DNA of 64,000 bases from an uncultured Hyphomonadaceae bacterium (GCA_913057945.1 CAJXOF010000005.1:186001-250000), one strand, 5' to 3'; shown: positions 1-10,425, counted from the stretch's first letter. The notes: generated from the sequence alone by a model not told the origin. A program made the numbers and translations.

Positions 1-1
1 G

Positions 2-1036
2 CCCTGGCGCGATGGCGCGGCGGCGCCTTCAGAGGATGCCCCCTATACGGTCCGCCTGCGCGCGCCGGATGGCGGCGACCGGGTGCTGGAGGATGGCGTA
101 CAGGGCCGCGTGACCATTCAGGCCAGCGAACTGGACGACATGATCCTGCTGCGCGCCGACGGCACGCCGACCTATATGCTGGCCGTCGTGGTCGATGACC
201 ATGATATGGGCGTGACGCATGTGATCCGCGGCGATGACCATCTCCGCAATGCCTTCCGCCAGATCCCGATCTATGAGGCGATGGGCTGGGACATTCCGAA
301 ATTTGCCCATGTTTCCCTGATCCATGGTCCGGACGGGGCGAAACTGTCCAAGCGCCACGGCGCGCTCTCGACGCTGGCCTATCGCGACATGGGCTATCTG
401 CCGGAAGCCATGAAAGCCTATCTCCTCCGCCTTGGCTGGAGCCATGGCGACCAGGAAATCTTCACCGAAGACGAAGCCATTGCCCTGTTCGACATCGGCG
501 GCATCAACAAGGCCCCGGCCCGGCTGGACCTCGAGAAACTGGGCCAGATCAATGCCCATTTCATCCGTCTGGCGGACGACGAGCGCCTGTTCAGCCTGCT
601 CAAGCCCTTGCTGGAAGCCGAGGCCCCTCTGACCGAGGCGGAGACCGCGCGCATTCGCGCCGCACTGCCCGGAATGAAGGATCGCGGCACGACGCTTCCG
701 GAGCTTGCGGCGGCTTTTGCCTTCCTCAGGGATATCCGGCCGATCCAGATGAACAAGAAAGCACGCAAATCCCTGTCCGAAGAAGGACTTGACCGGCTCG
801 TCGGTCTGCGCGACGAACTGCAGCAATTGCGCCAATGGACCGCAGAAACTATATCGCACGTTATAAGTTCCTATTGCGCTGACCGAGACCTCTCCATGGG
901 ACAGGTAGGTCAACCGCTCCGAGCTGCGCTGACGGGCGGCTTGCCTGCGCCAGATATTGCTCCGGTCCTCGAATGGCTGGGCAAAGACGAAACGCTGGGA
1001 CGAATTGAAGATCAAACTGCGCTGGACCGGGATTGA
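2..1036 (+). CDS. gltX: Glutamyl-tRNA synthetase, 3' part (5' end outside window)
   Basis: Charges tRNA-Glu with glutamate in the cytoplasm. Only the C-terminal ~344 residues are in the window; family members are about 450-500 residues, so roughly the first quarter to third, including the HIGH motif, lies upstream. The reading frame is open from base 2. Seen: the class I synthetase stretch [12 protein letters not shown], a KMSKS-type loop reading KLSKRHG (about nt 341-361), then the helical anticodon-binding domain. The gene ends 46 bases before the gltA start on the same strand, so co-transcription is likely. From about nt 836 the codons become less GC3-biased (ATA, AGT, GTA, CGA, GGA) than in the preceding part. 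Family identification is secure; whether it is GltX or a GlnX-like paralogue cannot be settled without the N-terminus. Confidence 0.93.
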   Translation, partial: PWRDGAAAPSEDAPYTVRLRAPDGGDRVLEDGVQGRVTIQASELDDMILLRADGTPTYMLAVVVDDHDMGVTHVIRGDDHLRNAFRQIPIYEAMGWDIPKFAHVSLIHGPDGAKLSKRHGALSTLAYRDMGYLPEAMKAYLLRLGWSHGDQEIFTEDEAIALFDIGGINKAPARLDLEKLGQINAHFIRLADDERLFSLLKPLLEAEAPLTEAETARIRAALPGMKDRGTTLPELAAAFAFLRDIRPIQMNKKARKSLSEEGLDRLVGLRDELQQLRQWTAETISHVISSYCADRDLSMGQVGQPLRAALTGGLPAPDIAPVLEWLGKDETLGRIEDQTALDRD

Positions 1037-1082
1037 CCCCAGGCCGCGCTGGACGAAACAAGACTTGGAAGGGCTAGAGCTG

Positions 1083-2387
1083 ATGGAAAATAAGACCAAA
1101 AACGCTGGTACAGCGAAGATTGAAATTGACGGCAAATCGTATGACATGCCCGTCCTGTCCGGTACGCATGGGCCGAACGTCATGGATGTGCGCAAATTCT
1201 ACGCGCAATCCGGCCAGTTCACCTTTGATCCGGGGTTCACCTCCACGGCGAGCTGTGAAAGCCAGATCACGTTCATTGACGGGGAAGAAGGCGTCCTGCT
1301 GCACCGCGGCTATCCGATTGGCCAGCTGGCTGCGCAAGCAACCTTCCCGGAAGTCTGCCACCTGATCCTGAACGGCGAACTGCCGTCCAAGGCAGAACTC
1401 GACAGCTTCAATGACGAGATCAAGCAGCACACCCTGCTCCACACCCAGATGGACCGCTTCTTCGAAGGCTTCCGCCGTGACAGCCATCCGATGGCCATGC
1501 TGACCGGCACGGTCGGCGCAATGGCGTCCTTCTATCCCGGCGCCATGGACAGCGAAGATCCCGAAGAACGCCGCCTCGCCTCGATCCGCCTGATCGCCAA
1601 GATGCCGACGCTTTGTGCCCGCATCCTGAAGTACAATATGGGCCAGAAATTCGTCGATCCACGTAACGAGCTGTCCTATGCCGAGAACTTCCTCAGCATG
1701 TGCTTCTCGGTCTCTGCCGAAGACTACAAGGTCGATCCGAAGATTGCGAAAGCAATGGACCGCTTCTTCATCCTGCACGCCGATCACGAGCAGAATGCCT
1801 CGACCTCGACCGTACGTCTTGCCGGCTCGTCGGGCGCGCACCCATTCGCGGCCGTGGCCGCCGGGGTTGCCTGTCTCTGGGGCCCGAGCCATGGCGGCGC
1901 CAATGAGGCCTGCCTCAACATGCTGCACGAAATCGGCAGCGTGGACCGCATCCCGGAATATATCGAGAAGGCGAAAGACAAGTCTGACCCGTTCCGCCTG
2001 ATGGGCTTCGGGCACCGCGTCTACAAGAACTACGATCCGCGCGCGACCGTGATGCGGGAATCCGCACACGAAGTGCTGGACCTGCTCGGCCTCCGCGATC
2101 AGCCGATCCTGAAAGTCGCCATGGAGCTGGAGCGCATCGCGCTGGAAGACGAATACTTCGCCGAGAAGAAACTCTACCCGAATGTCGACTTCTACTCCGG
2201 CATCATTCTCGACGCGATCGGCTTCCCGAAGCAGATGTTCACCGTCCTGTTCTCGCTGGCCCGTACGGTTGGCTGGATTGCCCAGCTCAACGAGATGCTG
2301 GTCGACCCGACCCAGCGCATCGGCCGTCCGCGCCAGATCTATACCGGCGCCGCCATGCGCGACTACGTCCCGATGGACCAGCGCTAG
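1083..2387 (+). CDS. gltA: Citrate synthase (type II)
   Basis: Condenses oxaloacetate and acetyl-CoA to citrate, the entry step of the TCA cycle. The protein has 434 residues, normal for hexameric type II enzymes. Seen: the GPSHGGAN active-site segment near residue 267 and the [14 protein letters not shown] segment near residue 309, both hallmarks of the family. I chose the ATG at 1083 because homology begins at once ([19 protein letters not shown]) and the in-frame extension upstream runs back into gltX without resembling citrate synthase. It follows gltX by 46 bases, and a strong stem-loop terminator lies 25 bases past the stop. Confidence is high. Confidence 0.97.
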   Translation: MENKTKNAGTAKIEIDGKSYDMPVLSGTHGPNVMDVRKFYAQSGQFTFDPGFTSTASCESQITFIDGEEGVLLHRGYPIGQLAAQATFPEVCHLILNGELPSKAELDSFNDEIKQHTLLHTQMDRFFEGFRRDSHPMAMLTGTVGAMASFYPGAMDSEDPEERRLASIRLIAKMPTLCARILKYNMGQKFVDPRNELSYAENFLSMCFSVSAEDYKVDPKIAKAMDRFFILHADHEQNASTSTVRLAGSSGAHPFAAVAAGVACLWGPSHGGANEACLNMLHEIGSVDRIPEYIEKAKDKSDPFRLMGFGHRVYKNYDPRATVMRESAHEVLDLLGLRDQPILKVAMELERIALEDEYFAEKKLYPNVDFYSGIILDAIGFPKQMFTVLFSLARTVGWIAQLNEMLVDPTQRIGRPRQIYTGAAMRDYVPMDQR

Positions 2388-2412
2388 CCGCCTGACCGGA
2401 TTGCAAAAACAC

Positions 2413-2443
2413 AAGAGGCCCCGGCAAGCTGCCGGGGCCTCTT
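2413..2443. terminator. Bidirectional terminator between gltA and the entericidin-like gene
   Basis: A perfect 13-bp GC-rich inverted repeat (2413-2425 with 2431-2443) around a 5-base loop. It is followed by a short T-rich tract on the plus strand, with A/T-rich flank on the other side. It sits between two convergent genes, so it can serve both. Confidence 0.85.
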
Positions 2444-2472
2444 CTTTTGGGAAAACAGGATTTCCTGCCTGC

Positions 2473-2625
2473 CTATTTGGACATCTTGTCCTTTACGTCC
2501 CGTGCGGTTTCAGAGACGATTTCACCGCCTGCCTGAACGTCCCGGCCAACGCCTTCGACCGTGTTGCATGCGGAAACGAGCGGCAGCATCGAGAGCGCGA
2601 GCGCGGCAGCCATGAGTTTCTTCAT
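2473..2625 (-). CDS. Entericidin-like small lipoprotein
   Basis: A 50-residue protein with a basic N-terminus (MKKLMAAAL), a hydrophobic segment and a lipobox LVSAC, so it should be a lipidated envelope protein. The short polar tail (NTVEGVGRDVQAGGE...) matches the entericidin EcnA/EcnB family. In E. coli these form a toxin/antidote lipoprotein pair; alphaproteobacteria commonly carry a single copy, and a membrane-stress role is inference. The start at 2625 is preferred over longer in-frame alternatives because it gives a proper signal peptide and has GGGAG about 8 bases upstream. No partner entericidin is seen nearby. Confidence 0.82.
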   Translation of the reverse strand: MKKLMAAALALSMLPLVSACNTVEGVGRDVQAGGEIVSETARDVKDKMSK

Positions 2626-2783
2626 CTGGTCACTCCCATGAAGGTTGATGGCGCGGACAATGTGTCTGAAGCGGGCATTCGGCAAGATGGAACACGCCCG
2701 CATATGCATTTCGGCGCGAATGACCTGCCCCAACCGCAAATGACTGTTCCCTTTTCCCCCGACTCCCTGCTAAAGGCCTGCGC

Positions 2784-3452
2784 ATGAAAACCGCTGTGAT
2801 TGTCTTCCCCGGATCGAACTGTGACCGCGACGCGCAGGATGCCCTCGCCAAGGTCACCGGCCAGGCGCCAGCCATGGTCTGGCACAAGGATGGCACGATC
2901 CCCGACGGCACCGACCTCGTCATGGTCCCTGGCGGCTTCTCCTATGGCGATTACCTGCGCTGCGGCGCGATGGCCGGCAATTCTCCGGTAATCTCTCAGC
3001 TGCACGCCCATGCCGAACGCGGCGGTTATGTCCTCGGCGTCTGCAATGGGTTCCAGATCCTCTGCGAAACGGGCCTGCTGCCCGGCGCGCTGATGCGCAA
3101 TGCCTCGCTCCACTTTGTCTGCCGCCCGCAAGCCCTGAAGATCGAGTCGACGAACACGGCCTATACGAGCGCCTATTCCGGCGCATCGGACGTGGTGATC
3201 CCGGTCGCGCATCATGACGGCAACTATTTCGCCGACGACACCACGCTCAATGCGTTGGAAGGCGAAGGCCGCGTGGCCTTCCGCTATGCCAGCGGCCAGA
3301 ACCCGAACGGCTCGGCGCGCGACATTGCCGGCATTCTCAGCGAGAATGGCCGCATCCTCGGCATGATGCCCCACCCAGAGCGCGCCATTGGCGGGCATGA
3401 AGGCGGCACCGACGGTCTCGGTGTGTTCGAGAGCTTGCTCTCGGCAGCCTGA
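2784..3452 (+). CDS. purQ: Phosphoribosylformylglycinamidine synthase subunit PurQ
   Basis: The glutaminase subunit of FGAM synthase. It releases ammonia from glutamine for PurL in step four of purine synthesis. The protein has 222 residues, typical length. Seen: N-terminal [12 protein letters not shown], the nucleophile cysteine in GVCNGFQ (about residue 86) and the His/Glu pair in PHPERA (about residues 196-198), which is a complete class I amidotransferase triad. In many alphaproteobacteria purS, purQ and purL are adjacent; here purS is 25 kb away at 28.4 kb and purL is 4.6 kb downstream, with the adenine deaminase and a TonB receptor between. AAAGG precedes the start. It is probably co-transcribed with the adenine deaminase, 37 bases downstream. 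Confidence 0.97.
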   Translation: MKTAVIVFPGSNCDRDAQDALAKVTGQAPAMVWHKDGTIPDGTDLVMVPGGFSYGDYLRCGAMAGNSPVISQLHAHAERGGYVLGVCNGFQILCETGLLPGALMRNASLHFVCRPQALKIESTNTAYTSAYSGASDVVIPVAHHDGNYFADDTTLNALEGEGRVAFRYASGQNPNGSARDIAGILSENGRILGMMPHPERAIGGHEGGTDGLGVFESLLSAA

Positions 3453-3489
3453 TCCGGCTCAATGGAGCCATCCTGACAGGAGGCTTTCA

Positions 3490-4506
3490 ATGACAGCCCA
3501 CAAAGATCTCATCGCCCGCCTGCCCAAGGCCGAGCTTCACCTTCATATCGAAGGCAGCTTCGAGCCGGAAATGATGATGGCGCTGGCCGAGCGCAACAAG
3601 ATCGAGATTCCGTTCAAGACGCTGGAAGAGGCCAAGGCGGCCTATGACTTCAGCAATCTCCAGGAATTTCTGGACCTCTACTATCAGGGCATGAATGTGC
3701 TGCGCACCGAGCAGGACTTCCACGACATGACTTTCGCGTATCTGAAGCGCGCCAAGGAAGACAATGTCGTTCATGTCGAAATGTTCTTCGATCCGCAGGC
3801 GCATACAGAGCGCGGCGTGGCGTTCGGCACGGTCGCGGATGGCATTATTTCAGCGCTGAAGCGTGGCGAGGAAGAACTCGGCATCACATCCGAACTCATC
3901 ATGAGCTTCCTGCGCCATCTGAGCGAGGAGGATGGGTTCGCCCTGCTGGAAGAATCTGCCCCCTGGCATGAGCATTTTGTCGGCGTGGGCCTCGACAGTT
4001 CAGAAGTCGGGCATCCGCCCGCGAAATTCCAGAAACTGTTCGCGCGCTGCCGGGAGCTTGGTTTCAAGCTCTGCCTGCATGCCGGTGAGGAAGGCCCGCC
4101 GGAATATGTGCGGGAGGCCCTGCTGGATATCGGTGCCGACCGGATCGACCATGGCAACCGCGCGATGGAAGATCCGGCGCTGATCGAAGTGCTGCGGGAT
4201 ACCCAGACCCCGCTGACCAATTGTCCGCTCTCGAACTTGTCGCTCTGCGTGCTCGACGATTTGCGCAAGAGCCCCGTGAAGCGACAGCTGGAAGAAGGGC
4301 TGCATGTCTGCGTGAATTCCGACGACCCGGCCTATTTCGGCGGCTATATCGGCAAGAATTACGAGGCGATCACGGAGGCGCTGGACCTGTCTGCGGAGCA
4401 GATTATCCAGCTTGCCCGCAACAGCTTTACGGGTTCGTTCCTGCCTGAAAATCAGAAAGCGGAACACCTCGCGAGAATCGATTCTGTTGTGGAAGACCGC
4501 CTGTAA
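3490..4506 (+). CDS. Adenine deaminase (type 2, adenosine-deaminase fold)
   Basis: Predicted to hydrolyse adenine to hypoxanthine and ammonia in purine salvage. 338 residues. Seen: the metal-binding HLHIEGS near the N-terminus, HAGEEGPPEY, RIDHGNRAMED and the C-terminal NSDDPAYFGGY. The last motif, together with LDSSEVGHPPAKFQ, matches the bacterial and fungal adenine aminohydrolase subgroup (Pseudomonas PA0148 type, as I recall its sequence) rather than true adenosine deaminases. I therefore prefer adenine deaminase over the generic adenosine deaminase call. The start at 3490 follows a GACAGGAGG-like site. It lies 37 bases after purQ, a sensible salvage/de novo pairing. Confidence 0.88.
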   Translation: MTAHKDLIARLPKAELHLHIEGSFEPEMMMALAERNKIEIPFKTLEEAKAAYDFSNLQEFLDLYYQGMNVLRTEQDFHDMTFAYLKRAKEDNVVHVEMFFDPQAHTERGVAFGTVADGIISALKRGEEELGITSELIMSFLRHLSEEDGFALLEESAPWHEHFVGVGLDSSEVGHPPAKFQKLFARCRELGFKLCLHAGEEGPPEYVREALLDIGADRIDHGNRAMEDPALIEVLRDTQTPLTNCPLSNLSLCVLDDLRKSPVKRQLEEGLHVCVNSDDPAYFGGYIGKNYEAITEALDLSAEQIIQLARNSFTGSFLPENQKAEHLARIDSVVEDRL

Positions 4507-4637
4507 GCCCTCTGGTCGAACCTCGATTACCCTCAGGACCCGCATCGCTCTTATGCGAAACAAAGACCTTGCAAACCGGCTTGCGGAGTGCGGGTTTACC
4601 GAGACCGGCCTGACCTCCGCACCCTTCCCCGACGTGA

Positions 4638-4657
4638 GTGTGACCCCACTGTCACAC
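4638..4657. promoter_or_regulatory. Inverted repeat upstream of TonB receptor (candidate operator)
   Basis: GTGTGAC and GTCACAC, a perfect 7-bp inverted repeat with a 6-base spacer, in the 266-base gap before the TonB-receptor gene. No T-tract follows, so it does not look like a terminator. An operator role is inferred from position only. Confidence 0.4.
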
Positions 4658-4694
4658 AACGTGTCAGTTTTGTGATTCGAGGCAAAAGTTTTCG

Positions 4695-4708
4695 TTACAA
4701 GCCTGTAA
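4695..4708. promoter_or_regulatory. Second inverted repeat upstream of TonB receptor
   Basis: TTACA-AGCC-TGTAA, a 5-bp perfect dyad 65 bases before the receptor start, in AT-rich sequence where a promoter would be expected. It could be a regulator site. Chance is also possible at this length. Confidence 0.3.
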
Positions 4709-4772
4709 TAAGCCAAATTGGGGACTATTTTTGCCGTGAGGGGCGAAAATCACAATCAGGAGTAAATCGCAG

Positions 4773-7193
4773 ATGACCACATTGCGGACCTTGCTCATCA
4801 CGGCGTCCTCACTCGCCGTGACTGCAGCATCTACATCAGCATTCGCGCAGGAAACGCCGGATGCCACCGGCAGCGAACTTCGACAGAGCGAAGTCGTTGT
4901 CACCGGGACCCGGACCGCTAACCGGACAGCGCTGGAAACGGCTGTTCCGGTAGACGTTTTCCCGGTCGCGGAACTGACCGAAACTGGCCGGGTCGAGCTG
5001 AACCAGATTCTCAGCACGACCGTTCCGAGCTTCAACTTCAACCAGACGGCCATCAATGACGGCACGGACATCATCCGCCCAGCCACGCTTCGCGGCCTGT
5101 CGCCCGACCAGACGCTGGTTCTCGTCAACGGCAAGCGCCGCCACATCACGGCGCTCGTGAACATCAATGGCTCTGTCGGCCGTGGCTCTGCCGCCGTCGA
5201 CCTCAACTCGATCCCGACCAGCGCTATCGGCAACGTTCAGGTCCTGCGTGATGGCGCGTCGGCCCAGTATGGCTCCGATGCGATCGCGGGCGTGATCAAC
5301 GTCATCCTGCGCGAAGCCGATCATGGCGGCGGCGTGAACATCCGTTACGGCGCACATGTCACCGATCCCGAAGGTCTGAACCGCAGCGAAGTCGATGGGC
5401 AGACGACAAATGTCGGCGGTTGGGCTGGCTTTGGTCTCGGCGAAAACGGCTTCCTGACCGTGTCCGGCGAATACTCGCTGCGTCAGCGCAGCAACCGGGC
5501 CGGTATCGATCCGCGCCAGCAATTCCCGGATGATCCGGCCTATGCGGAAGCTGAGCGCAGCTTCGACCGCCTGAACCATGTCTATGGCAATGGCCGCATG
5601 GAGAATATCAACTTCTTCCTCAACTCCGGCTACACGCTGAACAATGGTGTCGAACTCTACGCCTTCGGAGGAGTTCAGGAGCGGGAAGCAGAAAGCCCCG
5701 GCTTCTATCGCCGCGCTTCGGATTCCCGCAACGTACCCGAAATCTATCCGGGCGGCTATCTTCCGGTCATTGGTGGCGACGTTTCCGATTACAGCCTCGG
5801 TGGCGGTGTCCGCGGCGAAGCAGGCGGCTGGGATTATGATGTCAGCGCGGTCTATGGATCGAACGAACTCGACTATTCGGTGACGAACTCCCTGAACGCC
5901 TCGCTCGGCCCGGACAGCCAGACCTCTTTCGATGCCGGTTCGCTGGCCTACGACCAGGTCACGCTCAACGCCGATATCGTGAAGACGTTCGACAATCTGC
6001 TGCCGGGGGAAACCTCGCTCGCCTTTGGTGCGGAATATCGTGACGAAAGCTTTGAAATCGGCGCCGGTGAAGAGGCCTCCTACATTCAGGGCCCCTTCCC
6101 AGCCGCAGCCGGTAGCCAGGTGTTCCCAGGCTTCACCCCGGAATCCGAAGTCGATGAAAGCCGGAACGCCGCAAGCGTCTATGGTGAAGTCGAATGGGTG
6201 CCGAACGAGAAGACGCTTATCTCCGCTGCTTTGCGGTATGAAGACTATTCCGACTTCGGGGATGCCGTCACCGGCAAGCTCGCCGGCCGGTACGACTTCA
6301 CCGACCAAGTTGCTGTTCGCGGCGCCGTCGCGACCGGTTTCCGTGCTCCGAGCCTTCAACAGCAATACTTCACGGCCATCTCCACCAATTTCATTGATGG
6401 TGTGCCATTCGAAGTCGGTACATTCCCGGCCACGTCGCCCGCTTCGGTCGCCCTGGGCGGCGGCCAGCTGGACGCAGAAGAATCGACCAGCTTCTCGCTG
6501 GGTACGGTCCTGACGCCGACCAATGACTGGTTCGTCACCATCGACGCCTACCAGATCAATATCGACGACCAGATCTTCCTGACGGAAAACCTGGGCGGGA
6601 CAGAGGTCGATGCCGTGCTGGCAGATGCCGGTGTGACCGGGGTCCAGCGGGTCCGGTTCTTCCAGAATGGCATCGAGACCGAGACCAAGGGTGTCGACAT
6701 CGTCACGAAGTATGGCTTTGACTTCAGCGAAATGGGCACGCTCGACGTGTCCGCGGCGTTCAACTATTCCAAAACGGAAGTGACGTTCGTTCCTGAAAAT
6801 ACGGTCATCCCGAGCCTGACCCTGTTTGGCCGCGACCGTATCCTGACGATGGAAGAAAGTGCCCCTGAAACGAAGCTCATCCTGAACGGCAAGTATTCTT
6901 ACCAGCAGGCCGCCTTCAATCTTCGGGCAACCCGCTTCGGTGAAGTGCTGGTGCCGTCATCCAATCCCGATAATGACTTCACGCTGGATGCCGACTGGAT
7001 CCTAGACGCTTCTGTCGATTTCCGCGTGTCGGAACAATTCAGTGTTGGCATCGGGGCTGACAATTTGCTGGATGAGTATCCGACGATGACGCCGGATGGT
7101 CTCAGCTTCAACGGCATCTTCCCATACTCGAGCCGGAGCCCGTATGGCTTTGCCGGGCGGTTCCTGTACATGCGCGCCAGCTACAACTGGTAG
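4773..7193 (+). CDS. TonB-dependent outer-membrane receptor
   Basis: A ligand-gated outer-membrane transporter energised by TonB-ExbB-ExbD. The 806 residues comprise: a signal peptide ending near ASTSAFAQ; a segment with EVVVTGTRT; a plug domain (about residues 45-170) containing RGLSPDQTLVLVNGKRRH, GRGSAAVDLNSIP and VLRDGASAQYGSDAIAGVIN; and a 22-strand type barrel ending in an aromatic residue (SYNW). GGAGT lies about 9 bases before the ATG. The plug sequence belongs to a subtype common in marine alphaproteobacteria and sphingomonads. The substrate cannot be read from sequence; iron chelates, glycans and purine-related compounds (given the neighbours) are all possible. No TonB, ExbB or ExbD gene is in the window. 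Confidence 0.95.
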   Translation: MTTLRTLLITASSLAVTAASTSAFAQETPDATGSELRQSEVVVTGTRTANRTALETAVPVDVFPVAELTETGRVELNQILSTTVPSFNFNQTAINDGTDIIRPATLRGLSPDQTLVLVNGKRRHITALVNINGSVGRGSAAVDLNSIPTSAIGNVQVLRDGASAQYGSDAIAGVINVILREADHGGGVNIRYGAHVTDPEGLNRSEVDGQTTNVGGWAGFGLGENGFLTVSGEYSLRQRSNRAGIDPRQQFPDDPAYAEAERSFDRLNHVYGNGRMENINFFLNSGYTLNNGVELYAFGGVQEREAESPGFYRRASDSRNVPEIYPGGYLPVIGGDVSDYSLGGGVRGEAGGWDYDVSAVYGSNELDYSVTNSLNASLGPDSQTSFDAGSLAYDQVTLNADIVKTFDNLLPGETSLAFGAEYRDESFEIGAGEEASYIQGPFPAAAGSQVFPGFTPESEVDESRNAASVYGEVEWVPNEKTLISAALRYEDYSDFGDAVTGKLAGRYDFTDQVAVRGAVATGFRAPSLQQQYFTAISTNFIDGVPFEVGTFPATSPASVALGGGQLDAEESTSFSLGTVLTPTNDWFVTIDAYQINIDDQIFLTENLGGTEVDAVLADAGVTGVQRVRFFQNGIETETKGVDIVTKYGFDFSEMGTLDVSAAFNYSKTEVTFVPENTVIPSLTLFGRDRILTMEESAPETKLILNGKYSYQQAAFNLRATRFGEVLVPSSNPDNDFTLDADWILDASVDFRVSEQFSVGIGADNLLDEYPTMTPDGLSFNGIFPYSSRSPYGFAGRFLYMRASYNW

Positions 7194-7247
7194 GCAACTA
7201 TAGGTCTCACCCATGAACTCTCAGGGGTGACCCCAAGCCAATAAAAG

Positions 7248-7277
7248 ACTGGCCCACGTCTCACGATGTGGGCCAGT
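7248..7277. terminator. Bidirectional terminator after TonB receptor and lipoprotein gene
   Basis: A 10-bp perfect stem ACTGGCCCAC/GTGGGCCAGT with a 10-base loop, flanked by AAAAG on the left and TTCTTGTTT on the right. It lies between convergent genes. Confidence 0.8.
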
Positions 7278-7292
7278 TCTTGTTTGGGGGCA

Positions 7293-7931
7293 TCAGGAGC
7301 CGGAGGACGTCTCGTCGTCGGGCTCATCAGCTTCAGCATCGGCATCCGCCTCGGCTTCACCTTCAAGAACGGCCTCGATTGGCGGACGGCAGGATTCCAC
7401 CAATTGTTCGACCCGGCCATCTGTTGGCACGACATATTCGCTCTGACCGGCCACAAGGCGCAGATTGCCCTTGCCATTGGCCAGGGCACGCGCGGCCTGG
7501 GAGCGCGTATCGAAGATGCCGGTCACTTCCCCCGTTTCCTCGTCGAGCTGGGCCGTGATGGCGCCATTCCCGGCCGAGGTGAGCACGCCAATCTGGTTCG
7601 GCGCTTCGTCATCCTCAAATGTACGGCGCAGGACCAGCGCATTGGCGCCGCCCTCGCCCGAAAAGGCGTCCGGCTGCTGGCAAGTCAGTGACACGGCGAC
7701 AATCCCGTCTTCCGAAGTGTAGTCAAGGCGCTGGCCATTGGCGCTTTCGGCCTCTGTCCAGCTTCCGCTCAGTTCCGTGACCTGTCTGTCCGGGCGTTTT
7801 TGAGTCTGGTCGGGCTTGTCCGACGACGCAATCGGCTTCGGCGCTGGCATCGGGTCGCCGCTTGGCTGGCTGATTTCTGCCCCACAGGCCACTAGCGCCA
7901 GAGGCGCGGCGAACAATAACAGGTGTCTCAT
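7293..7931 (-). CDS. Hypothetical lipoprotein with acidic tail
   Basis: 212 residues. The N-terminus MRHLLLFAAPLALVACG carries a lipobox (LVAC), so a lipidated envelope protein is predicted. A Pro/Lys-rich linker (about residues 25-50) precedes a globular part that could resemble META/HslJ-like lipoprotein domains (SGSWTEAESANGQRLDYTSEDG), though I cannot confirm this. The last ~25 residues are almost all Glu, Asp, Ala and Ser. I do not recognise a family with certainty. It is monocistronic, with a terminator 3' of it and the divergent purL beyond. AAAGGAGC lies just upstream of the start. Confidence 0.75.
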   Translation of the reverse strand: MRHLLLFAAPLALVACGAEISQPSGDPMPAPKPIASSDKPDQTQKRPDRQVTELSGSWTEAESANGQRLDYTSEDGIVAVSLTCQQPDAFSGEGGANALVLRRTFEDDEAPNQIGVLTSAGNGAITAQLDEETGEVTGIFDTRSQAARALANGKGNLRLVAGQSEYVVPTDGRVEQLVESCRPPIEAVLEGEAEADADAEADEPDDETSSGS

Positions 7932-8094
7932 GGTCGAGCTCCTTTCAAAAAGCTTCCCCGTCCGCTGTTAAAACGCCCATTCCTCCCGTCCGGTTTCCGT
8001 TAAATCCTGTTCACGATACCAAATTCGCCCACTTCCTGTCCGGAACGGCAATAGAGTCTGGCGACTCGAGGCAATTGCCGCTAAAGCGCCGGTC

Positions 8095-10362
8095 ATGACT
8101 GACACATCTGCGATCCTCGCCCACCTCACCGCCGAGCAGGACGATACTGCCGGCCTGGAACATGGCATCAAGGCCGATGAATGGGAGCGCCTCGTCACGC
8201 GGCTTGGGCGCAATCCCAACCTCGTCGAACTCGGAATCTATTCGGTGATGTGGTCCGAGCATTGCTCCTACAAATCCTCACGCCGCCATTTGTCGAAATT
8301 CCCGACCAAGAATGACCGCGTCATTCAGGGGCCCGGCGAGAATGCCGGCGTGATCGACATTGGCGACGGACAGGCCGCGATCTTCAAGATGGAGAGCCAC
8401 AACCACCCGTCCTATATCGAGCCCTATCAGGGCGCGGCGACGGGCGTGGGCGGTATTCTGCGGGATGTATTCACCATGGGCGCGCGGCCGATCGCGCTGG
8501 TCAACGCCCTGCGCTTCGGTTCTCCGGACCATCCCAAGACCCGCAGCCTTGTGGCCGGGGTCGTTGCCGGCATCGGCGGATACGGCAATTGCGTCGGCGT
8601 GCCGACCGTGGCCGGGGAAACCCAGTTCGACGAAGGCTATAATGGCAACATCCTCGTCAATGCGATGGCCGTCGGCCTCGCAGACCAGGACAAGATTTTC
8701 TATGCGCGCGGCGCAACGCCTGGCAATCCGATCTTCTATGTCGGCTCCAAGACCGGCCGCGACGGCATCCACGGCGCGACCATGGCGTCAGCCGAATTCT
8801 CCGAGGGCGACGAGGAAAAGCGCCCGACTGTTCAGGTCGGCGACCCCTTCACCGAGAAACTGCTGATCGAAGCCTGTCTCGAACTGATGGCAACTGATGC
8901 CATTCAGGCGATCCAGGACATGGGCGCCGCAGGCCTCACCTCATCTTCCGTCGAAATGGCGGCCAGTGGCGGCGAGCATGGCGAAGGCATCGGCGTGGTC
9001 ATGGACCTCGACAAGGTACCCCAGCGCGAGGAAGGCATGACCGCCTATGAGATCATGCTGTCGGAAAGCCAGGAGCGGATGCTCATGGTGCTCTATCCGG
9101 ACAAGATCGAAATCGCGAAAGCGATCTTCGACAAATATGACCTCGACGCCGAAGTGATTGGCGAGACGACGGACACGGGCCATCTCGTGCTGAAGCAGTT
9201 TGGCAATACGGTCTGCGACATCCCGGTTGCGCCGCTCGCCGATGACGCGCCGAATTATGACCGCCCGTGGACAGAGCCGCCGAAGCGCGCACCTTTTGAC
9301 GTGTCCAAATATCCTGAGCCCGAAAACTATGGCGATGTCTTGCTGAAGCTGATGTCCTGTCCGGACATGGCCTCCAAGCGCTGGATCTGGGAACAATATG
9401 ATCGCCACGTCATGGGCGACACGGTCGACAGCTCGCAGTCGCAAGGCGACGCCGCCATTGTCCGCATCCACGGCACGAACAAGGCGTTGGCCATCTGTTC
9501 GGACTGCAACCCACATTATGTGGCAGCAGACCCGTATGAAGGCGGCAAGGCCGTGGTGGCCGAAGCCTATCGCAATTTGTCCGCCGTCGGGGCGATGCCG
9601 ATTGCGATTACCGACAATCTCAATTTCGGCAATCCGGAAAAGCCGGCCACGATGGGCTATATCGTCAAGGCCATTGAAGGCATGGCCGAAGCCTGCCGTG
9701 AACTCGACTTCCCGGTCGTGTCGGGCAATGTCAGCCTCTACAATGAGACCGACGGCGTCGCCATTCCACCCACCCCAGTGGTCGGTGGTGTCGGCCTGAT
9801 CGAGGACCTCTCCAAGGTCGCGACGCTGAAAGGCGCGCAGGATGGCGACCTCGCCTTCATGATAGGTCCGCTCGGGAGTGAGTTGGGTGCAAGCCTTTAC
9901 GCCCGTGAAGTGCTGTCCTTGAAGGGCTCCGATCTTTGCGCCCCTCCCAAGGTGGACCTTCAGCGCACCGTGCGTACCGCAACAGAAATTCTTCGTCTCG
10001 TCGCAGCTGGCCGTGTCGGCGCTGTGCATGATGTGAGCGACGGCGGTTTGGCATGCGCGATGACGGAGATGAGTCTTGCGTCCGGTCTTGGGGCAGAAAT
10101 CTTCGCGCCAGCAGACAATACGCCTGCCTATCTGTTTGGCGAAGACCATGACCGCTACTTGGTGGCGGTCTCACCAGACCAGGAAGAAATCTTTCGCGCC
10201 GAGCTGACTGAGACGGGCATGGACGTTACACAGGTCGGGCTCTTCACTGAAGACGTCGTGAGGTTCAAAGTGGTCGGCAATCCTGAACAGACGATCCTCC
10301 TGAGGGCGCTTCGGGACGCCCATGAAGGCTGGCTGCCCACCTACATGGATTCTGTAGACTGA
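8095..10362 (+). CDS. purL: Phosphoribosylformylglycinamidine synthase subunit PurL
   Basis: The catalytic subunit of FGAM synthase. It aminates FGAR using ATP and ammonia supplied by PurQ, with PurS as assembly factor. The 755 residues fit the small PurL type (about 740), consistent with separate purQ and purS genes elsewhere in the window. Seen: [19 protein letters not shown] near the N-terminus, [25 protein letters not shown], and the repeated AIRS-type domain ([22 protein letters not shown]). Coding style changes near nt 9,860: the last ~500 bases use ATA, AGT, TTG, CTT, GGT and GCA far more freely than the earlier part. The frame is intact, so the gene appears functional. The 163-base gap before it is shared with the divergent lipoprotein gene. 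Confidence 0.97.
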   Translation: MTDTSAILAHLTAEQDDTAGLEHGIKADEWERLVTRLGRNPNLVELGIYSVMWSEHCSYKSSRRHLSKFPTKNDRVIQGPGENAGVIDIGDGQAAIFKMESHNHPSYIEPYQGAATGVGGILRDVFTMGARPIALVNALRFGSPDHPKTRSLVAGVVAGIGGYGNCVGVPTVAGETQFDEGYNGNILVNAMAVGLADQDKIFYARGATPGNPIFYVGSKTGRDGIHGATMASAEFSEGDEEKRPTVQVGDPFTEKLLIEACLELMATDAIQAIQDMGAAGLTSSSVEMAASGGEHGEGIGVVMDLDKVPQREEGMTAYEIMLSESQERMLMVLYPDKIEIAKAIFDKYDLDAEVIGETTDTGHLVLKQFGNTVCDIPVAPLADDAPNYDRPWTEPPKRAPFDVSKYPEPENYGDVLLKLMSCPDMASKRWIWEQYDRHVMGDTVDSSQSQGDAAIVRIHGTNKALAICSDCNPHYVAADPYEGGKAVVAEAYRNLSAVGAMPIAITDNLNFGNPEKPATMGYIVKAIEGMAEACRELDFPVVSGNVSLYNETDGVAIPPTPVVGGVGLIEDLSKVATLKGAQDGDLAFMIGPLGSELGASLYAREVLSLKGSDLCAPPKVDLQRTVRTATEILRLVAAGRVGAVHDVSDGGLACAMTEMSLASGLGAEIFAPADNTPAYLFGEDHDRYLVAVSPDQEEIFRAELTETGMDVTQVGLFTEDVVRFKVVGNPEQTILLRALRDAHEGWLPTYMDSVD

Positions 10363-10369
10363 TAAAAAA

Positions 10370-10400
10370 ATGCCCCTCCCGCATTCTGCAGGAGGAGCAT
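10370..10400. terminator. Terminator between purL and the outer-membrane protein gene
   Basis: ATGC-C-CCTCC pairs with GGAGG-A-GCAT (9 bp with one mismatch) around an 11-base loop. It is preceded by six A and followed by TTCTTGT, so it is probably bidirectional between convergent genes. Confidence 0.65.
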
Positions 10401-10425
10401 TCTTGTCAATTAGTGTGTGCTTGGC

